A stretch of DNA of 64,000 bases. Origin: Paraburkholderia phosphatilytica. Its GTDB lineage: Bacteria > Pseudomonadota > Gammaproteobacteria > Burkholderiales > Burkholderiaceae. Both the position numbers and the translations under genes were made by a program. Below the pieces are notes generated by a model, which was given only the letters and a program-made list of their open reading frames with translations, made no database searches and had not been told where the DNA came from. Shown here in pieces: positions 7,980 through 16,518 of this stretch; position 1 is the first letter of the stretch, and each line of letters opens with the position of its first letter. Location: positions 62,001 through 126,000 of the forward strand of contig NZ_QQOA01000005.1 in the NCBI RefSeq assembly GCF_003443895.1, written 5' to 3'.

Positions 7980-9515
7980 ATGAATCGACCGGTCGAAACG
8001 TTCACGCCGGGCGGCGCGAATCCGGCTGCGGCTGCCGAACTGGCTACCGACGCGGCCACCGCGAAGCGCGCGCCGGCATCCCCGCATGTCGCGGCCGACC
8101 CGCACCTGCGCCAAGGCGCGGGCCATGACGACGCCATGAAGCACCCGTTCGCCGGCGTCAAGCTGTTCCCATTCTGGCTCGACAACCCGGCGGCGCCTGC
8201 CGTCGAACGCGAGCTGATCGGGCCGACGCGCGCCGATCTCGTGATCGTCGGAGGCGGCTTCACGGGGTTGTGGGCCGCGATTCAGGCGAAGGAAGACGAC
8301 CCGCAACGCGACGTCGTGCTGATCGAAGCGGGCAAGGTCGCGTACGGTGCGTCAGGCCGGCCGGGCGGCATCATCTCGACTTCGGTGATGCACGGTCTGC
8401 CGAATGCAACCCGCGTGTTCCCGAAAGACCTCGACGTGCTCGAAAAGCTCGGCCAGGAGAATCTCGACGGCTTCAGGGCAACGCTCGTGCGCTACGGCAT
8501 CGATGCGGACGTCGAATGGAACGGCGAGATGACGGTGGCGGTGGACCCGGCGCACGTCGAACACCTGCAACACGACTACGAGCTGCACGCCACGCACGGG
8601 CACGATGTCGTGCTGCTCGACGCGAATGGCGCGCGCGAACAGCTCGATTCGCCGCTGTTCGCGGGTGCGATGTGGTCGCGCAATCGCAGCGGCATCGTGC
8701 ATCCGGCGAAGCTCGCATGGGGCCTCAAGGCCGCCGCGCTCAAACTTGGTGTGCGCCTGTACGAGCTCTCGCCGATGACGTCGCTCGAAGATCGCGGCGC
8801 GACGATGCAGGTCCGCACGCAGGCGGGCAGCATCGAGACGCCGTGTGTGCTGCTCGCGTCGGGCACCGCGAAAGTCGGCATCGCGGACATCAACCGGCGC
8901 GTGATGCAGGTGCGCGATCACATCGTCGCGACCGCGCCGCTGACCGACGGGCAGATGGCGCGCATCGGCTGGCGCAACCGCCAGGGCGTGTACGACACAC
9001 GCACGCAGCTCAACTATTTCCGGTTGACGAAGGACAACCGCATCATCTTCGGCGGCCGCGTGTCGTATCACTTCAACGAAGACCCGAACCCCGCCGCGGA
9101 TCGCGACGAGCGCACCTACTACAAGTTGGCCGAAGCGTTCTACCGGACTTTTCCGCAGTTGCACGACGTGCGCTTCACGCATGCGTGGGGCGGCCCGATC
9201 GACTACTGCTCGCGCGGCGCCGTGTTTGCGCGGCAGTATCACGGCGGCAAGGTGGTGTTCGTGGCGGGCTATACGGGCTTCGGTGTGGCCGGCAGCCGCT
9301 TCGGCGCGAAGATGGGACTCGAGATGCTGTGGAAGCGCGACACGCTGATCACGTCGCTCGACATCTCGCGCAAAGGGCCGTCGTACATCCCGCCGGAGCC
9401 GTTCCGCTGGCTCGGCGCGAAGATCACGTTCCACGCGTTCGATGGCGCCGACGACCATGGCGGCTGGCGGCGCTGGTGGATCCGCTCGATCAAGGCGCTG
9501 GGCTTTCCGATGTGA
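7980..9515 (+). CDS. FAD-dependent amine oxidase-like oxidoreductase (DAO family)
   Basis: A 511-residue flavoprotein. After a roughly 55-residue variable leader comes MKHPFAGVKLFPFWLDNP, then the dinucleotide-binding motif DLVIVGGGFTGLWAA near residue 90 and IEAGKVAYGASGRPGG near 120, the hallmark of DAO-type oxidases related to gamma-glutamylputrescine oxidase. The C-terminal YTGFGVAGSRFGAKMG closes the FAD site. The likely reaction is oxidative deamination of a secondary or primary amine giving an aldehyde, and the aldehyde dehydrogenase 0.6 kb downstream would oxidise such a product. ATG 7980 has CAGGG upstream; ATG 8136 is an alternative that drops the leader. The exact amine is unknown. 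Confidence 0.8.
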   Translation: MNRPVETFTPGGANPAAAAELATDAATAKRAPASPHVAADPHLRQGAGHDDAMKHPFAGVKLFPFWLDNPAAPAVERELIGPTRADLVIVGGGFTGLWAAIQAKEDDPQRDVVLIEAGKVAYGASGRPGGIISTSVMHGLPNATRVFPKDLDVLEKLGQENLDGFRATLVRYGIDADVEWNGEMTVAVDPAHVEHLQHDYELHATHGHDVVLLDANGAREQLDSPLFAGAMWSRNRSGIVHPAKLAWGLKAAALKLGVRLYELSPMTSLEDRGATMQVRTQAGSIETPCVLLASGTAKVGIADINRRVMQVRDHIVATAPLTDGQMARIGWRNRQGVYDTRTQLNYFRLTKDNRIIFGGRVSYHFNEDPNPAADRDERTYYKLAEAFYRTFPQLHDVRFTHAWGGPIDYCSRGAVFARQYHGGKVVFVAGYTGFGVAGSRFGAKMGLEMLWKRDTLITSLDISRKGPSYIPPEPFRWLGAKITFHAFDGADDHGGWRRWWIRSIKALGFPM

Positions 9516-9527
9516 AGCCTGCAGGCT

Positions 9528-9899
9528 TCAACCGCAGTACACGATGCTGTACTTCTTCGTCGCGACCGGCATGTGCCACGTACCGGAGAAGCCCTTGTGC
9601 AGCACGAACGCGTCGCCGGCCTTGTAGTGATCGCTGCGGCCGTCTTCGCTGGTGACCACGACCTCGCCGTCGATCAGCACGCAGACTTCATGCACCGGCA
9701 GATCGACCAGCTGCAGCGTGCCGGCATCGCATTGCCAGACGCCGGCGCTCAACGTCTGGCTCGGATCGCAGAACGACGACAGCGCGTGCGGTGCCTTCGC
9801 GCCTTCGAGGATGATGTCGGCCGGGTCGTGCAGCGCGGGTTCGAGGCCCTTTGCGCCGGGACCGCGCGGATCGATGCGGGTGAAGGTGACGTGGCTCAT
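9528..9899 (-). CDS. Small cupin protein (DUF861/EutQ-like)
   Basis: A 123-residue single-domain cupin. GVWQCDAG, VHEVCVLIDGEVVVTSEDG and AGDAFVLHKGFSGTWHM form the two cupin motifs. Relatives belong to Cupin_3 (DUF861), which includes ureidoglycine aminohydrolase-like and EutQ-like proteins. AGGAGAA lies 8 bases before the ATG. It is convergent with the FAD oxidoreductase and divergent from the aldehyde dehydrogenase, so it may belong to the same amine-degradation unit, but its chemistry is not known. Confidence 0.75.
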   Translation of the reverse strand: MSHVTFTRIDPRGPGAKGLEPALHDPADIILEGAKAPHALSSFCDPSQTLSAGVWQCDAGTLQLVDLPVHEVCVLIDGEVVVTSEDGRSDHYKAGDAFVLHKGFSGTWHMPVATKKYSIVYCG

Positions 9900-10105
9900 C
9901 GAGGTTTCTCCTGGTTATGTCGTTCGATGCAGTCGATGCCGCCGGTGTCCATCGTGGGATCGGCAGGCGATGACGCGAGTCTGCGCGAAACCGCCGGCAC
10001 GAAGAATTGTGAAGTGACGAAACACAGATTGAGCCCTGTCGATGTAATGAAACTGACGGGAATGAACGGACTGAAACCGCGTTGAACCACGCCGGAGAAC
10101 CACAA

Positions 10106-11566
10106 ATGCCATTCGAGCACGCGCAGCAGTTTTATATCGACGGACTATGGGTCGCGCCGGCGGCGGCATCGCCCGGCGTCGAAGCGACACTGGACGTGAT
10201 CGATCCGTCCACCGAGGCGCCGTTCGCGTCCATCGCGCTCGGCAGCGAAGCGGACGTTGCGCGCGCGGTCGCCGCGGCGCGCCGTGCGTTCGTGCACTAC
10301 GCGCGGACCACGGTCGCGGAGCGCATCGCACTGCTGGAGTCGATCCTCGCCGTCTACCGTCGCCGCTACGACGACATGGCGGCAGCCATCAGCCGCGAGA
10401 TGGGCGCGCCGATCGCGTTCGCACGCGACGCACAGGCGTGGACCGGCGCCGCGCACCTGGAGACGATGCTCGACACGCTGCGCGACTTCCCGTTCGACAC
10501 CGTGAAGGCGACTGCCGGCGGCGGCGTGCTGATCCGCAAGGAGCCGGCCGGCGTGTGCGGGCTGATCACGCCGTGGAACTGGCCGGCGCTGCAGATCGTC
10601 TGCAAGGTGGCGCCGGCGCTTGCTGCCGGCTGCACGATGGTGCTGAAGCCCTCCGAGCTCGCGCCGGTGAGCGCGATCGTGTTCGCCGAGATCCTCGACG
10701 AAGCGGGCGTGCCGCCTGGCGTGTTCAACCTCGTGCACGGCACGGGCCCCGTAGTGGGCGACGCGCTGTCGCGGCATCCGGACGTCGACATGATGTCGTT
10801 CACCGGGTCGACGCGCGCGGGCGTGCTGGTCGCGAAGTCCGCCGCGGATACGGTGAAGCGCGTGCATCAGGAACTGGGCGGCAAGTCCGCGAACCTGATT
10901 CTCGCGGACGCGGACCTGAAGGCGGCCGTCGAGCACGGCGTGCGTGCGGTGTTCGACAACAGCGGCCAGTCCTGCGATGCGCCGACGCGGATGTTCGTGC
11001 CGCGCGAGCGCGCGCAGGACGCGTACGCGATTGCGAAAGCGGTCGCACAGTCGCTACGTGTGGGACCGGCGGACGCGGACGGCGTCGACATGGGGCCGGT
11101 AATCAGCGCGGCGCAATACGCGAAGATTCAAGGCTTGATCTCGCGCGGTATCGAGGAGGGCGCGACGCTCGTCGCCGGTGGACCCGGGCGGCCCGCGGGG
11201 CTCAAGCGCGGTTACTTCGTGAAGCCGACCGTGCTCGGCGACGTGACGCCCCACATGACGGTTGCGCGCGAGGAGATCTTCGGACCGGTGCTGTCGATCC
11301 TGCCGTACGACACCGAAGCGGACGCGGTCGCGATGGCCAACGACAGCGTCTACGGCCTCGCGGGTTACGTGCAGGCGGGTACGCTGGAGCGGGCGCGTGA
11401 GGTCGCGAAGCAGTTGCGCGCGGGCACGATCTACCTGAACCAGGCGGCGTACAACCCGGCGGCGCCGTTCGGTGGCTACCGGCAGTCGGGCAACGGCCGC
11501 GAATACGCGGAGTTCGGCCTCGACGACTTCCTGGAGATCAAGGGCGTAGTCGGATACGCGCCCTAA
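10106..11566 (+). CDS. NAD(P)-dependent aldehyde dehydrogenase
   Basis: A 486-residue ALDH superfamily enzyme with every core element: ITPWNWP (154-160), the cofactor lysine in KPSE (181-184), FTGST (232-236), general base Glu256 in QELGGK and nucleophile Cys290 in NSGQSCDAP. It oxidises an aldehyde to an acid in the cytosol. ATG 10106 has CGGAGAA 7 bases upstream; a TTG at 10082 is less likely. Given the FAD oxidase and cupin next door, the aldehyde may come from an amine. Substrate cannot be fixed from sequence. Confidence 0.9.
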   Translation: MPFEHAQQFYIDGLWVAPAAASPGVEATLDVIDPSTEAPFASIALGSEADVARAVAAARRAFVHYARTTVAERIALLESILAVYRRRYDDMAAAISREMGAPIAFARDAQAWTGAAHLETMLDTLRDFPFDTVKATAGGGVLIRKEPAGVCGLITPWNWPALQIVCKVAPALAAGCTMVLKPSELAPVSAIVFAEILDEAGVPPGVFNLVHGTGPVVGDALSRHPDVDMMSFTGSTRAGVLVAKSAADTVKRVHQELGGKSANLILADADLKAAVEHGVRAVFDNSGQSCDAPTRMFVPRERAQDAYAIAKAVAQSLRVGPADADGVDMGPVISAAQYAKIQGLISRGIEEGATLVAGGPGRPAGLKRGYFVKPTVLGDVTPHMTVAREEIFGPVLSILPYDTEADAVAMANDSVYGLAGYVQAGTLERAREVAKQLRAGTIYLNQAAYNPAAPFGGYRQSGNGREYAEFGLDDFLEIKGVVGYAP

Positions 11567-11590
11567 CGGAGCCGGTGGCGCCGATGGCCG

Positions 11591-12832
11591 CTAGCGCGCC
11601 TCCGGCACCCCGGCAGTTTCCGCCTCGGCGGTGACCTTCTCGCGCGTCTCCGGCATCGCGAACCACACCAGCAGCACCGCGAGCGCGCCGACGCCCGCGA
11701 GCCCGAAGAAGCTGATCGCGTTGCCGAAGCGGTCGGCGATGAAGCCAGCGAGCGTCGTGCTGAGCGTCGCGCCAATACCCGCTGAGAGCCCGAAGAGGCC
11801 GATGCACAGGTTGTAGTGCCCCTTGCCGCCGGCCACGTCCGCCGCGATCAGCGGCAGCATCACGCCGAACACCGCGGCGCTCAGGCCATCGAACATCTGC
11901 ACCGGCACGAGCAGATACGGGCTGCTGATGCCCGCGAACAGCAGCGCGCGGACCGGCAGCGCCGAGAAGCCGAGCACGAGCAGCGGCCGGCGTCCCCAGC
12001 GCTCCGACGTGCGGCCCACCCACGGCGACATCAGCGCGACGATCGCCTGCGGCACGATGATGCACGCCGCGATCACGAGCTGCACGTTGTCGCCCATGCC
12101 GGCCGTCACTTCGCCCGCGGCAAGGTTCAGCATCGCCGCGTTGGACAGATGGAACAGCACGACGCAGCCGGCGAACACGAGCATGCGGCGGTCGCGCAGC
12201 AGGTCGATCAGCGACCCGTGTTCTTCGGCGTCCTGCGGTTTCGTTTCGACGATCGGCGCGATCTCGCCGGTGTCCTGCATCATCGCGAGCGCGACGAGGG
12301 CCGGCAGCGCGAGCGCGGCCGTCAGCCAGAACACCGCGCGCGCCGAGAAGTACTCGCCGCACAGACCCATCAGACCCGCGGCGACCGCACTGCCGATCGA
12401 CGCCCAGCGCGCGTTGCGCCCGAGCCGGTCGCCGAGCGCCTGGCGCCCGACGAGCGCGAGCGAGATCGCCGCCATCGCCGGCACCAGCATGCAGCTCGCG
12501 AAGCCGTGGAACACTTCGGCGGCCATCACCGGCAGCACGGTCGGGCTGGTGGCGAGCAACAGCGCGCTCAGGATGATCGCGACGATCGCCCATGCGGCCG
12601 CGCCTTTCTTGTTCTTCAGCGCATCGACGGCCGCGCCGCCCGGCACCTGGCTCACCATCGCGCTGATCGTGCCGACCGACAGCGCGAGACCGATCTCTCC
12701 TTGCGTCCACTTGTGCGTCGCGAGGTAGGACGCGATGAACGGCCCGAACCCCGTCTGCACGTTGGCGACGAAGAAGTTCATCCAGTCGAGCGCGCGGAGA
12801 CTCCGCGTGGTTACGGTGGTGCGCGCCGTCAT
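11591..12832 (-). CDS. MFS transporter
   Basis: A 413-residue inner-membrane carrier of the major facilitator superfamily with about 12 hydrophobic segments. Visible MFS signatures are the loop 2-3 stretch VPGGAAVDALKNKK and the second-half loop WVGRTSERWGRRPLL. The C-terminus is short and charged. Its ATG overlaps the stop of the upstream lipoprotein gene by 4 bases (ATGA), an unusual pairing of an outer-envelope lipoprotein with a carrier. Substrate unknown; a drug or sugar efflux role is as likely as uptake. Confidence 0.85.
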   Translation of the reverse strand: MTARTTVTTRSLRALDWMNFFVANVQTGFGPFIASYLATHKWTQGEIGLALSVGTISAMVSQVPGGAAVDALKNKKGAAAWAIVAIILSALLLATSPTVLPVMAAEVFHGFASCMLVPAMAAISLALVGRQALGDRLGRNARWASIGSAVAAGLMGLCGEYFSARAVFWLTAALALPALVALAMMQDTGEIAPIVETKPQDAEEHGSLIDLLRDRRMLVFAGCVVLFHLSNAAMLNLAAGEVTAGMGDNVQLVIAACIIVPQAIVALMSPWVGRTSERWGRRPLLVLGFSALPVRALLFAGISSPYLLVPVQMFDGLSAAVFGVMLPLIAADVAGGKGHYNLCIGLFGLSAGIGATLSTTLAGFIADRFGNAISFFGLAGVGALAVLLVWFAMPETREKVTAEAETAGVPEAR

Positions 12833-13860
12833 CGTGAGGCGCTCGGGTTGGACGCCGTCTTCGTGACCGGTGCCGCCGAAGCTGGCGGCGCCGCGGCGGC
12901 GGGCGGCGGGGCCGGCGGTGGCGCGGGCGACACCGCGCGCACGGGCTGGTCGGCGGAATACGGCGGCGACGCCTTGATCGCGGCGTCGGACAGATCGACC
13001 TGCGCGTGCAATGCGCGGTCTCTGGTCGTGAAGTGCAGCGCGGACCAGTTCGCCGCGATCGCGCGGCGCTCCTGGCTCAGGATGCCGCTGACGTCGAGCA
13101 CGACCGCCTGCGGCTGCGCGTTCGCGTCGAGCAGCACGTCGACCACGCGGCCCACTTCAGCACCATTCGGCCGCTCGACGGTCGAGTCGATGATCGGCAG
13201 ACGCAGCGGCTCATTCGGACTGGACGGCGGCGTGTTGCCCGGCTGCGGCACGGGCTTCGGCCGATCGGGTTTCGGCAGCTGGCTCGGCGCGGGGTCGAGC
13301 GTGATCGGCGCGGGCTTCGCCGCGGGCGCGACGCGGATCGCGCTCCACGGGAAGGTGACCTTGCGGTCGCCGATGCCCATGAAGCCCTGCAGGTTCACGA
13401 CGATCTGCTGCGGCTTGCCGCTCGCGTCCGCGATCATGTCGACCGCGCGGCCCACCACTTTCCCATCGGGCTTCTTCACCTGGCTGTCGAGCAGCGCGCG
13501 CACCGAATTGCGATCGAGGTCACGGGTGGTGATGAGCGGAGCCGGCGGGGGCGCGGGCGGCGCCGAGGCGGGCGCGGGAGGCGGCGTGGGCGGCGGCGGG
13601 CGGCGCACCACCGGCTTCTTCGGCTTCTTCGCGGGCGCGGGCTTGCTGGTTTCCTCTTCCTCGGGTTCGCTCGCGGCCGTCTCCGGCGGCTGCGCAACCG
13701 GCGAGGTCACCGCTTCGACATTGGCCGTCACGATCGGCGCGGGCTCGCGTTCGGGTTCCTCAAACAGGCCGCAACCGGACAGCGTCGCCGCGAGCGCGAC
13801 GAACAGCATCAGCAGCAGGTGCCGTGACAGGGTGACAGGACGTGACGGACCGCGTCTCAT
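12829..13860 (-). CDS. Lipoprotein with two PRC-barrel domains and Pro-rich linkers
   Basis: A 343-residue exported lipoprotein. The signal peptide ends in lipobox LSGC with Cys30 the lipidated residue. An acidic and Pro/Lys-rich linker (about 35-125) leads to the first PRC-barrel-like domain (VKKPDGKVVGRAVDMIADASGK), then a Pro-rich linker, then the second (VERPNGAEVGRVVDVLLDANAQ). The tail is Pro/Ala-rich. PRC barrels are small beta-barrels known from photosynthetic reaction centre subunit H and RimM. ATG 13860 has AAGGAG at ideal spacing, so in-frame codons back to 14007 are not used. Coupled to the MFS gene. Function unknown. Confidence 0.8.
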   Translation of the reverse strand: MRRGPSRPVTLSRHLLLMLFVALAATLSGCGLFEEPEREPAPIVTANVEAVTSPVAQPPETAASEPEEEETSKPAPAKKPKKPVVRRPPPPTPPPAPASAPPAPPPAPLITTRDLDRNSVRALLDSQVKKPDGKVVGRAVDMIADASGKPQQIVVNLQGFMGIGDRKVTFPWSAIRVAPAAKPAPITLDPAPSQLPKPDRPKPVPQPGNTPPSSPNEPLRLPIIDSTVERPNGAEVGRVVDVLLDANAQPQAVVLDVSGILSQERRAIAANWSALHFTTRDRALHAQVDLSDAAIKASPPYSADQPVRAVSPAPPPAPPPAAAAPPASAAPVTKTASNPSASR

Positions 13861-14250
13861 CAGCGGAAGCTCCTTGGATCCGGTGCTGGGTAAGCAGGTG
13901 ACGGACCAGAGTGTAACCCGGGCGGTTCGGCGCCCCGCCCAATCCGGCGCGCGGCGGACGTTTGCGGGCACCTTATCCGGACGGCATGCGCTCTCGCCGG
14001 GAGCCATCGGAGTGGTTCGAAAGGAGGGGTATGCGGCGTAGGTGTAAACGCGCGGTGCACCGCCGTGCGAGCCCCTGTTTGCGTGGATATATGCGCGATG
14101 ACATGAGATTCATGCCGTTCATACGATGGGACGAATAATTGCGTTCGCCTACGCTTCGATCCAGCAATAAAAGCTACTCGATCCCAACGAGACGACCCTG
14201 ATGGCGGCCGCAACGGCCGTTTCAGCTCGCTGATAAAGGAGACACTCATC
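13861..14250. other. 390-base divergent intergenic region
   Basis: This separates the minus-strand lipoprotein from the plus-strand permease. A short GC hairpin (CGGCCG-CAA-CGGCCG, about 14205-14219) lies 30 bases before the permease start and is followed by TTTC; it could be a weak attenuator. I see no purine riboswitch core and no open frame with a credible start. Confidence 0.4.
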
Positions 14251-15633
14251 ATGATGGAACCTCACGCCCAGTCCATTTCGGACGCCGGCACCCAGGACTT
14301 TGGCGGCAAAGGCTGGCTCGACCGCTATTTCGACGTCAGCGCGCGCGGCAGTTCGACGCGCCAGGAATTGATCGCGGGCGTCACCACCTTTCTCGCGATG
14401 GTGTATTCGGTGTTCGTCGTGCCGGGCATGCTCGGCAAGGCGGGCTTCGATACGAGCGCGGTGTTCGTCGCCGTGTGCCTGACCACCGCGTTCGGCTCGC
14501 TGCTGATGGGCCTGTGGGCGAAGCTGCCAATCGCGATCGGCTGCGCGATCTCGCTTACCGCGTTCACCGCGTTCGGCCTCGTGCTCGGCAAGGGACTGCA
14601 TCCGACCGTCGCGCTCGGCGCGGTGTTCCTGATGGGCATCGTGTTCACCGGCATCTCGGTGACGGGCGTGCGCTCGTGGATCCTGCGCAATCTGCCGCAC
14701 GGCATCGCGCATGGCACGGGGATCGGCATCGGCCTGTTCCTGCTGCTGATCGCCGCGAACGACGTCGGCCTCGTCGTGAAGAATCCGGGTCCGGGGCTGC
14801 CGGTGCAGCTTGGCCACCTCACCGCGCTGCCGGCGCTGATGTCGGTCGCGGGGCTGGCTGCGATCTTCGGTCTCGTGCGTCGCCGGGTGCCGGGTTCGAT
14901 CCTCCTCGTGATCGTCGCGATCTCGGCGCTCGGGCTGATCCTCGATCCGTCGGTGAGTTTCCATGGCGTGTTCGCGTGGCCGTCGCTGTCGGCGCCGGGC
15001 CATCAGTCGCTGATCGGCTCGATGGACATCAAGGGCGCGCTGTCGCTCGCGGTGCTGCCCAGCGTGCTGGCGCTCGTGATGACGGCCGTGTTCGACGCGA
15101 CCGGCACGATCCGCGCCGTCGCCGGCCAGGCGGGGCAGCTCGACGAGAACGGCCGCATCATCAACGGCGGCCGCGCGCTGACGGCAGATTCGCTGAGCTC
15201 GATCTTCTCGGGTTTCTTCGGCGGCGCGCCGGCGGCGGCCTACATCGAATCGACGGTGGGCGTCGCGGCGGGCGCGAAGACCGGCATGGCGGCGGCGATC
15301 GTCGGTCTGCTGTTTCTCGTTGTGATGTTCTTCGCGCCGCTCGCGGGCCTGGTGCCGTCGTATGCGACCGCGCCGGCGCTGATGTACGTGGGCCTGATGA
15401 TGCTGTCGAGCGTGTCGAAGCTCGACATGCAGGATTCAATCGACTCGATGGCCGGTCTCGTCTGCGCGGTGTTCATCGTGCTGACCGCGAACATTGTGAC
15501 GGGCATCATGCTGGGCTTCTGCACGCTCGTGATCGGCCGGATCGTGAGCGGCGAGTTCCGCAAGCTGAACATCGGTACGGTGGCGATCGCCGTCGTGCTG
15601 GCAGCGTTCTATCTCGGTGGGTGGGCCATCTGA
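14251..15633 (+). CDS. NCS2 family purine permease (AzgA/GhxP type)
   Basis: A 460-residue inner-membrane proton symporter. The start [21 protein letters not shown] is the standard opening of AzgA-like nucleobase permeases. The helices carry [15 protein letters not shown], a [12 protein letters not shown] segment and [21 protein letters not shown] near residue 330, which correspond to the substrate-site helices 8 and 10. These carriers import hypoxanthine, guanine or adenine. The ATG is preceded by AAAGGAGAC. A Rho-independent terminator follows at 15683, so it is monocistronic. Confidence 0.9.
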   Translation: MMEPHAQSISDAGTQDFGGKGWLDRYFDVSARGSSTRQELIAGVTTFLAMVYSVFVVPGMLGKAGFDTSAVFVAVCLTTAFGSLLMGLWAKLPIAIGCAISLTAFTAFGLVLGKGLHPTVALGAVFLMGIVFTGISVTGVRSWILRNLPHGIAHGTGIGIGLFLLLIAANDVGLVVKNPGPGLPVQLGHLTALPALMSVAGLAAIFGLVRRRVPGSILLVIVAISALGLILDPSVSFHGVFAWPSLSAPGHQSLIGSMDIKGALSLAVLPSVLALVMTAVFDATGTIRAVAGQAGQLDENGRIINGGRALTADSLSSIFSGFFGGAPAAAYIESTVGVAAGAKTGMAAAIVGLLFLVVMFFAPLAGLVPSYATAPALMYVGLMMLSSVSKLDMQDSIDSMAGLVCAVFIVLTANIVTGIMLGFCTLVIGRIVSGEFRKLNIGTVAIAVVLAAFYLGGWAI

Positions 15634-15682
15634 GATTGATTGACCGGTGCGGGGTTGCAGACCTCGCGCCGGAGTGGCGAAG

Positions 15683-15720
15683 CAGGGCGTGTCGTGCGAG
15701 CGGCGCGCCCTGTTTGCTTT
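15683..15720 (+). terminator. Terminator after the purine permease
   Basis: A stem CAGGCG-like pair (CAGGGCG 15683-15689 with CGCCCTG 15706-15712) is followed by TTTGCTTT. The stem is short but GC-rich and is placed 50 bases after the stop codon. Confidence 0.6.
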
Positions 15721-15762
15721 ATGCGGTGGTGATGTGCCGGCGAACGCGGCGGCATGCGCGCG

Positions 15763-15945
15763 CTAGAGCGCCATTTCGAACGCGGGCTTCAGGAACAGTT
15801 CGATGCCCATCACGATCAGGCACATCGCGGCGGCGGCGAGCGTCAGCGTGCCGTACTCGTCGTAGCGCATGTCGTACAGACACGCGACGATGAACAGGAT
15901 CGCGAGCAGGTTCGTCAGCCAGTCGAAATTCAGCGCAAGCGACAT
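15763..15945 (-). CDS. Small two-helix membrane protein, 60 residues
   Basis: The translation MSLALNFDWLTNLLAILFIV... contains two hydrophobic helices (about 8-24 and 34-52) joined by YDMRYDEYG. The composition is clearly membrane-type, unlike shadow frames. Short proteins like this are common and uncharacterised in Burkholderia relatives. No partner gene is adjacent on its strand. Confidence 0.65.
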   Translation of the reverse strand: MSLALNFDWLTNLLAILFIVACLYDMRYDEYGTLTLAAAAMCLIVMGIELFLKPAFEMAL

Positions 15946-16055
15946 CTGGAGTCTGGGCTCAGGTGTTCAGGTGTTCAGGTGGAAAAGGGCGGTCTCTAGC
16001 GGCGGATTCTAGCGAGCCGAGCTTACGGATAAGCAACATGCATCGATGACGATGC

Positions 16056-16343
16056 GTGGTTGCAACGGGCCAGTGGACCTGCGTGACGTACGCGGACCGG
16101 ACGATGACGTTGAAGATGAACCGGTCCGTGTCGTATCCGACTCGCGACGAGTTGCTCGAGTTTGGCCGCAACGTCTGTCACGTGCCGGATCCGGCTGCCG
16201 TCGTCGAGCGGATTGGGGACGCCATGTCGGCGACGCTCGCGAACAGGGGCGCGGGAATGCCTGAAGACTTTCTGCGGACCCTGCGCGAGGAATGGGACGC
16301 GGGGCGGAGTTCGGTGGCGCCTGTCCGGTTTTTCACCCGGTAG
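16056..16343 (+). pseudogene. HipA-like kinase, C-terminal fragment
   Basis: The end of this frame, SYPTRDELLEFGRNVCHVPDPAAVVERIGDAM followed by MPEDFLRTLREEW, resembles the extreme C-terminus of HipA-family serine/threonine kinase toxins, where a W/YPTR-LL-FGR-C helix pair closes the fold. The catalytic domain, ATP site and HipB antitoxin are all absent, leaving under 90 residues with no good start. It looks like a decayed remnant of a HipBA module. It lies just before the hut operator region. Confidence 0.5.
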
Positions 16344-16360
16344 TCGTCCGCGCGCCAAGG

Positions 16361-16370
16361 TGTATAGACA
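16361..16370 (+). promoter_or_regulatory. HutC operator 1
   Basis: TGTATAGACA is one of three near-identical sites ahead of hutH and fits the TGTATA-ACA core bound by the GntR-type repressor HutC. It is the most distal, 149 bases before the hutH start, and could allow looping. Confidence 0.7.
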
Positions 16371-16459
16371 GGTCGACCACCCTCCGCCACCACATCCAGT
16401 ACCCGTCCCAACGACGCGCAATCAAGGGAATCCCTAACGCTGGCTGATTAAATTCCAGT

Positions 16460-16469
16460 TGTATATACA
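16460..16469 (+). promoter_or_regulatory. HutC operator 2
   Basis: TGTATATACA is a perfect palindrome and the best match to the HutC core. It lies 50 bases before the hutH start, where it would overlap the promoter. Confidence 0.8.
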
Positions 16470-16496
16470 GGTTGAAGCAGCTAGACTGCGTTCAAT

Positions 16497-16506
16497 TGTA
16501 TAGACA
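16497..16506 (+). promoter_or_regulatory. HutC operator 3
   Basis: TGTATAGACA is identical to operator 1 and 37 bases after operator 2. It abuts the hutH ribosome-binding site, so bound HutC would block early transcription. Confidence 0.75.
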
Positions 16507-16518
16507 GGGAAGGCCACG

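Noticed and set aside
11816..14041. 741-codon open frame on the plus strand
   Set aside because: It is antisense to the MFS and PRC-barrel lipoprotein genes, with a His/Arg-rich low-complexity translation typical of GC-rich shadow frames; the minus-strand proteins have recognisable domains.
14100..14250. Purine riboswitch ahead of the NCS2 permease
   Set aside because: No conserved three-way junction pattern is visible; only a short GC hairpin near the start codon.
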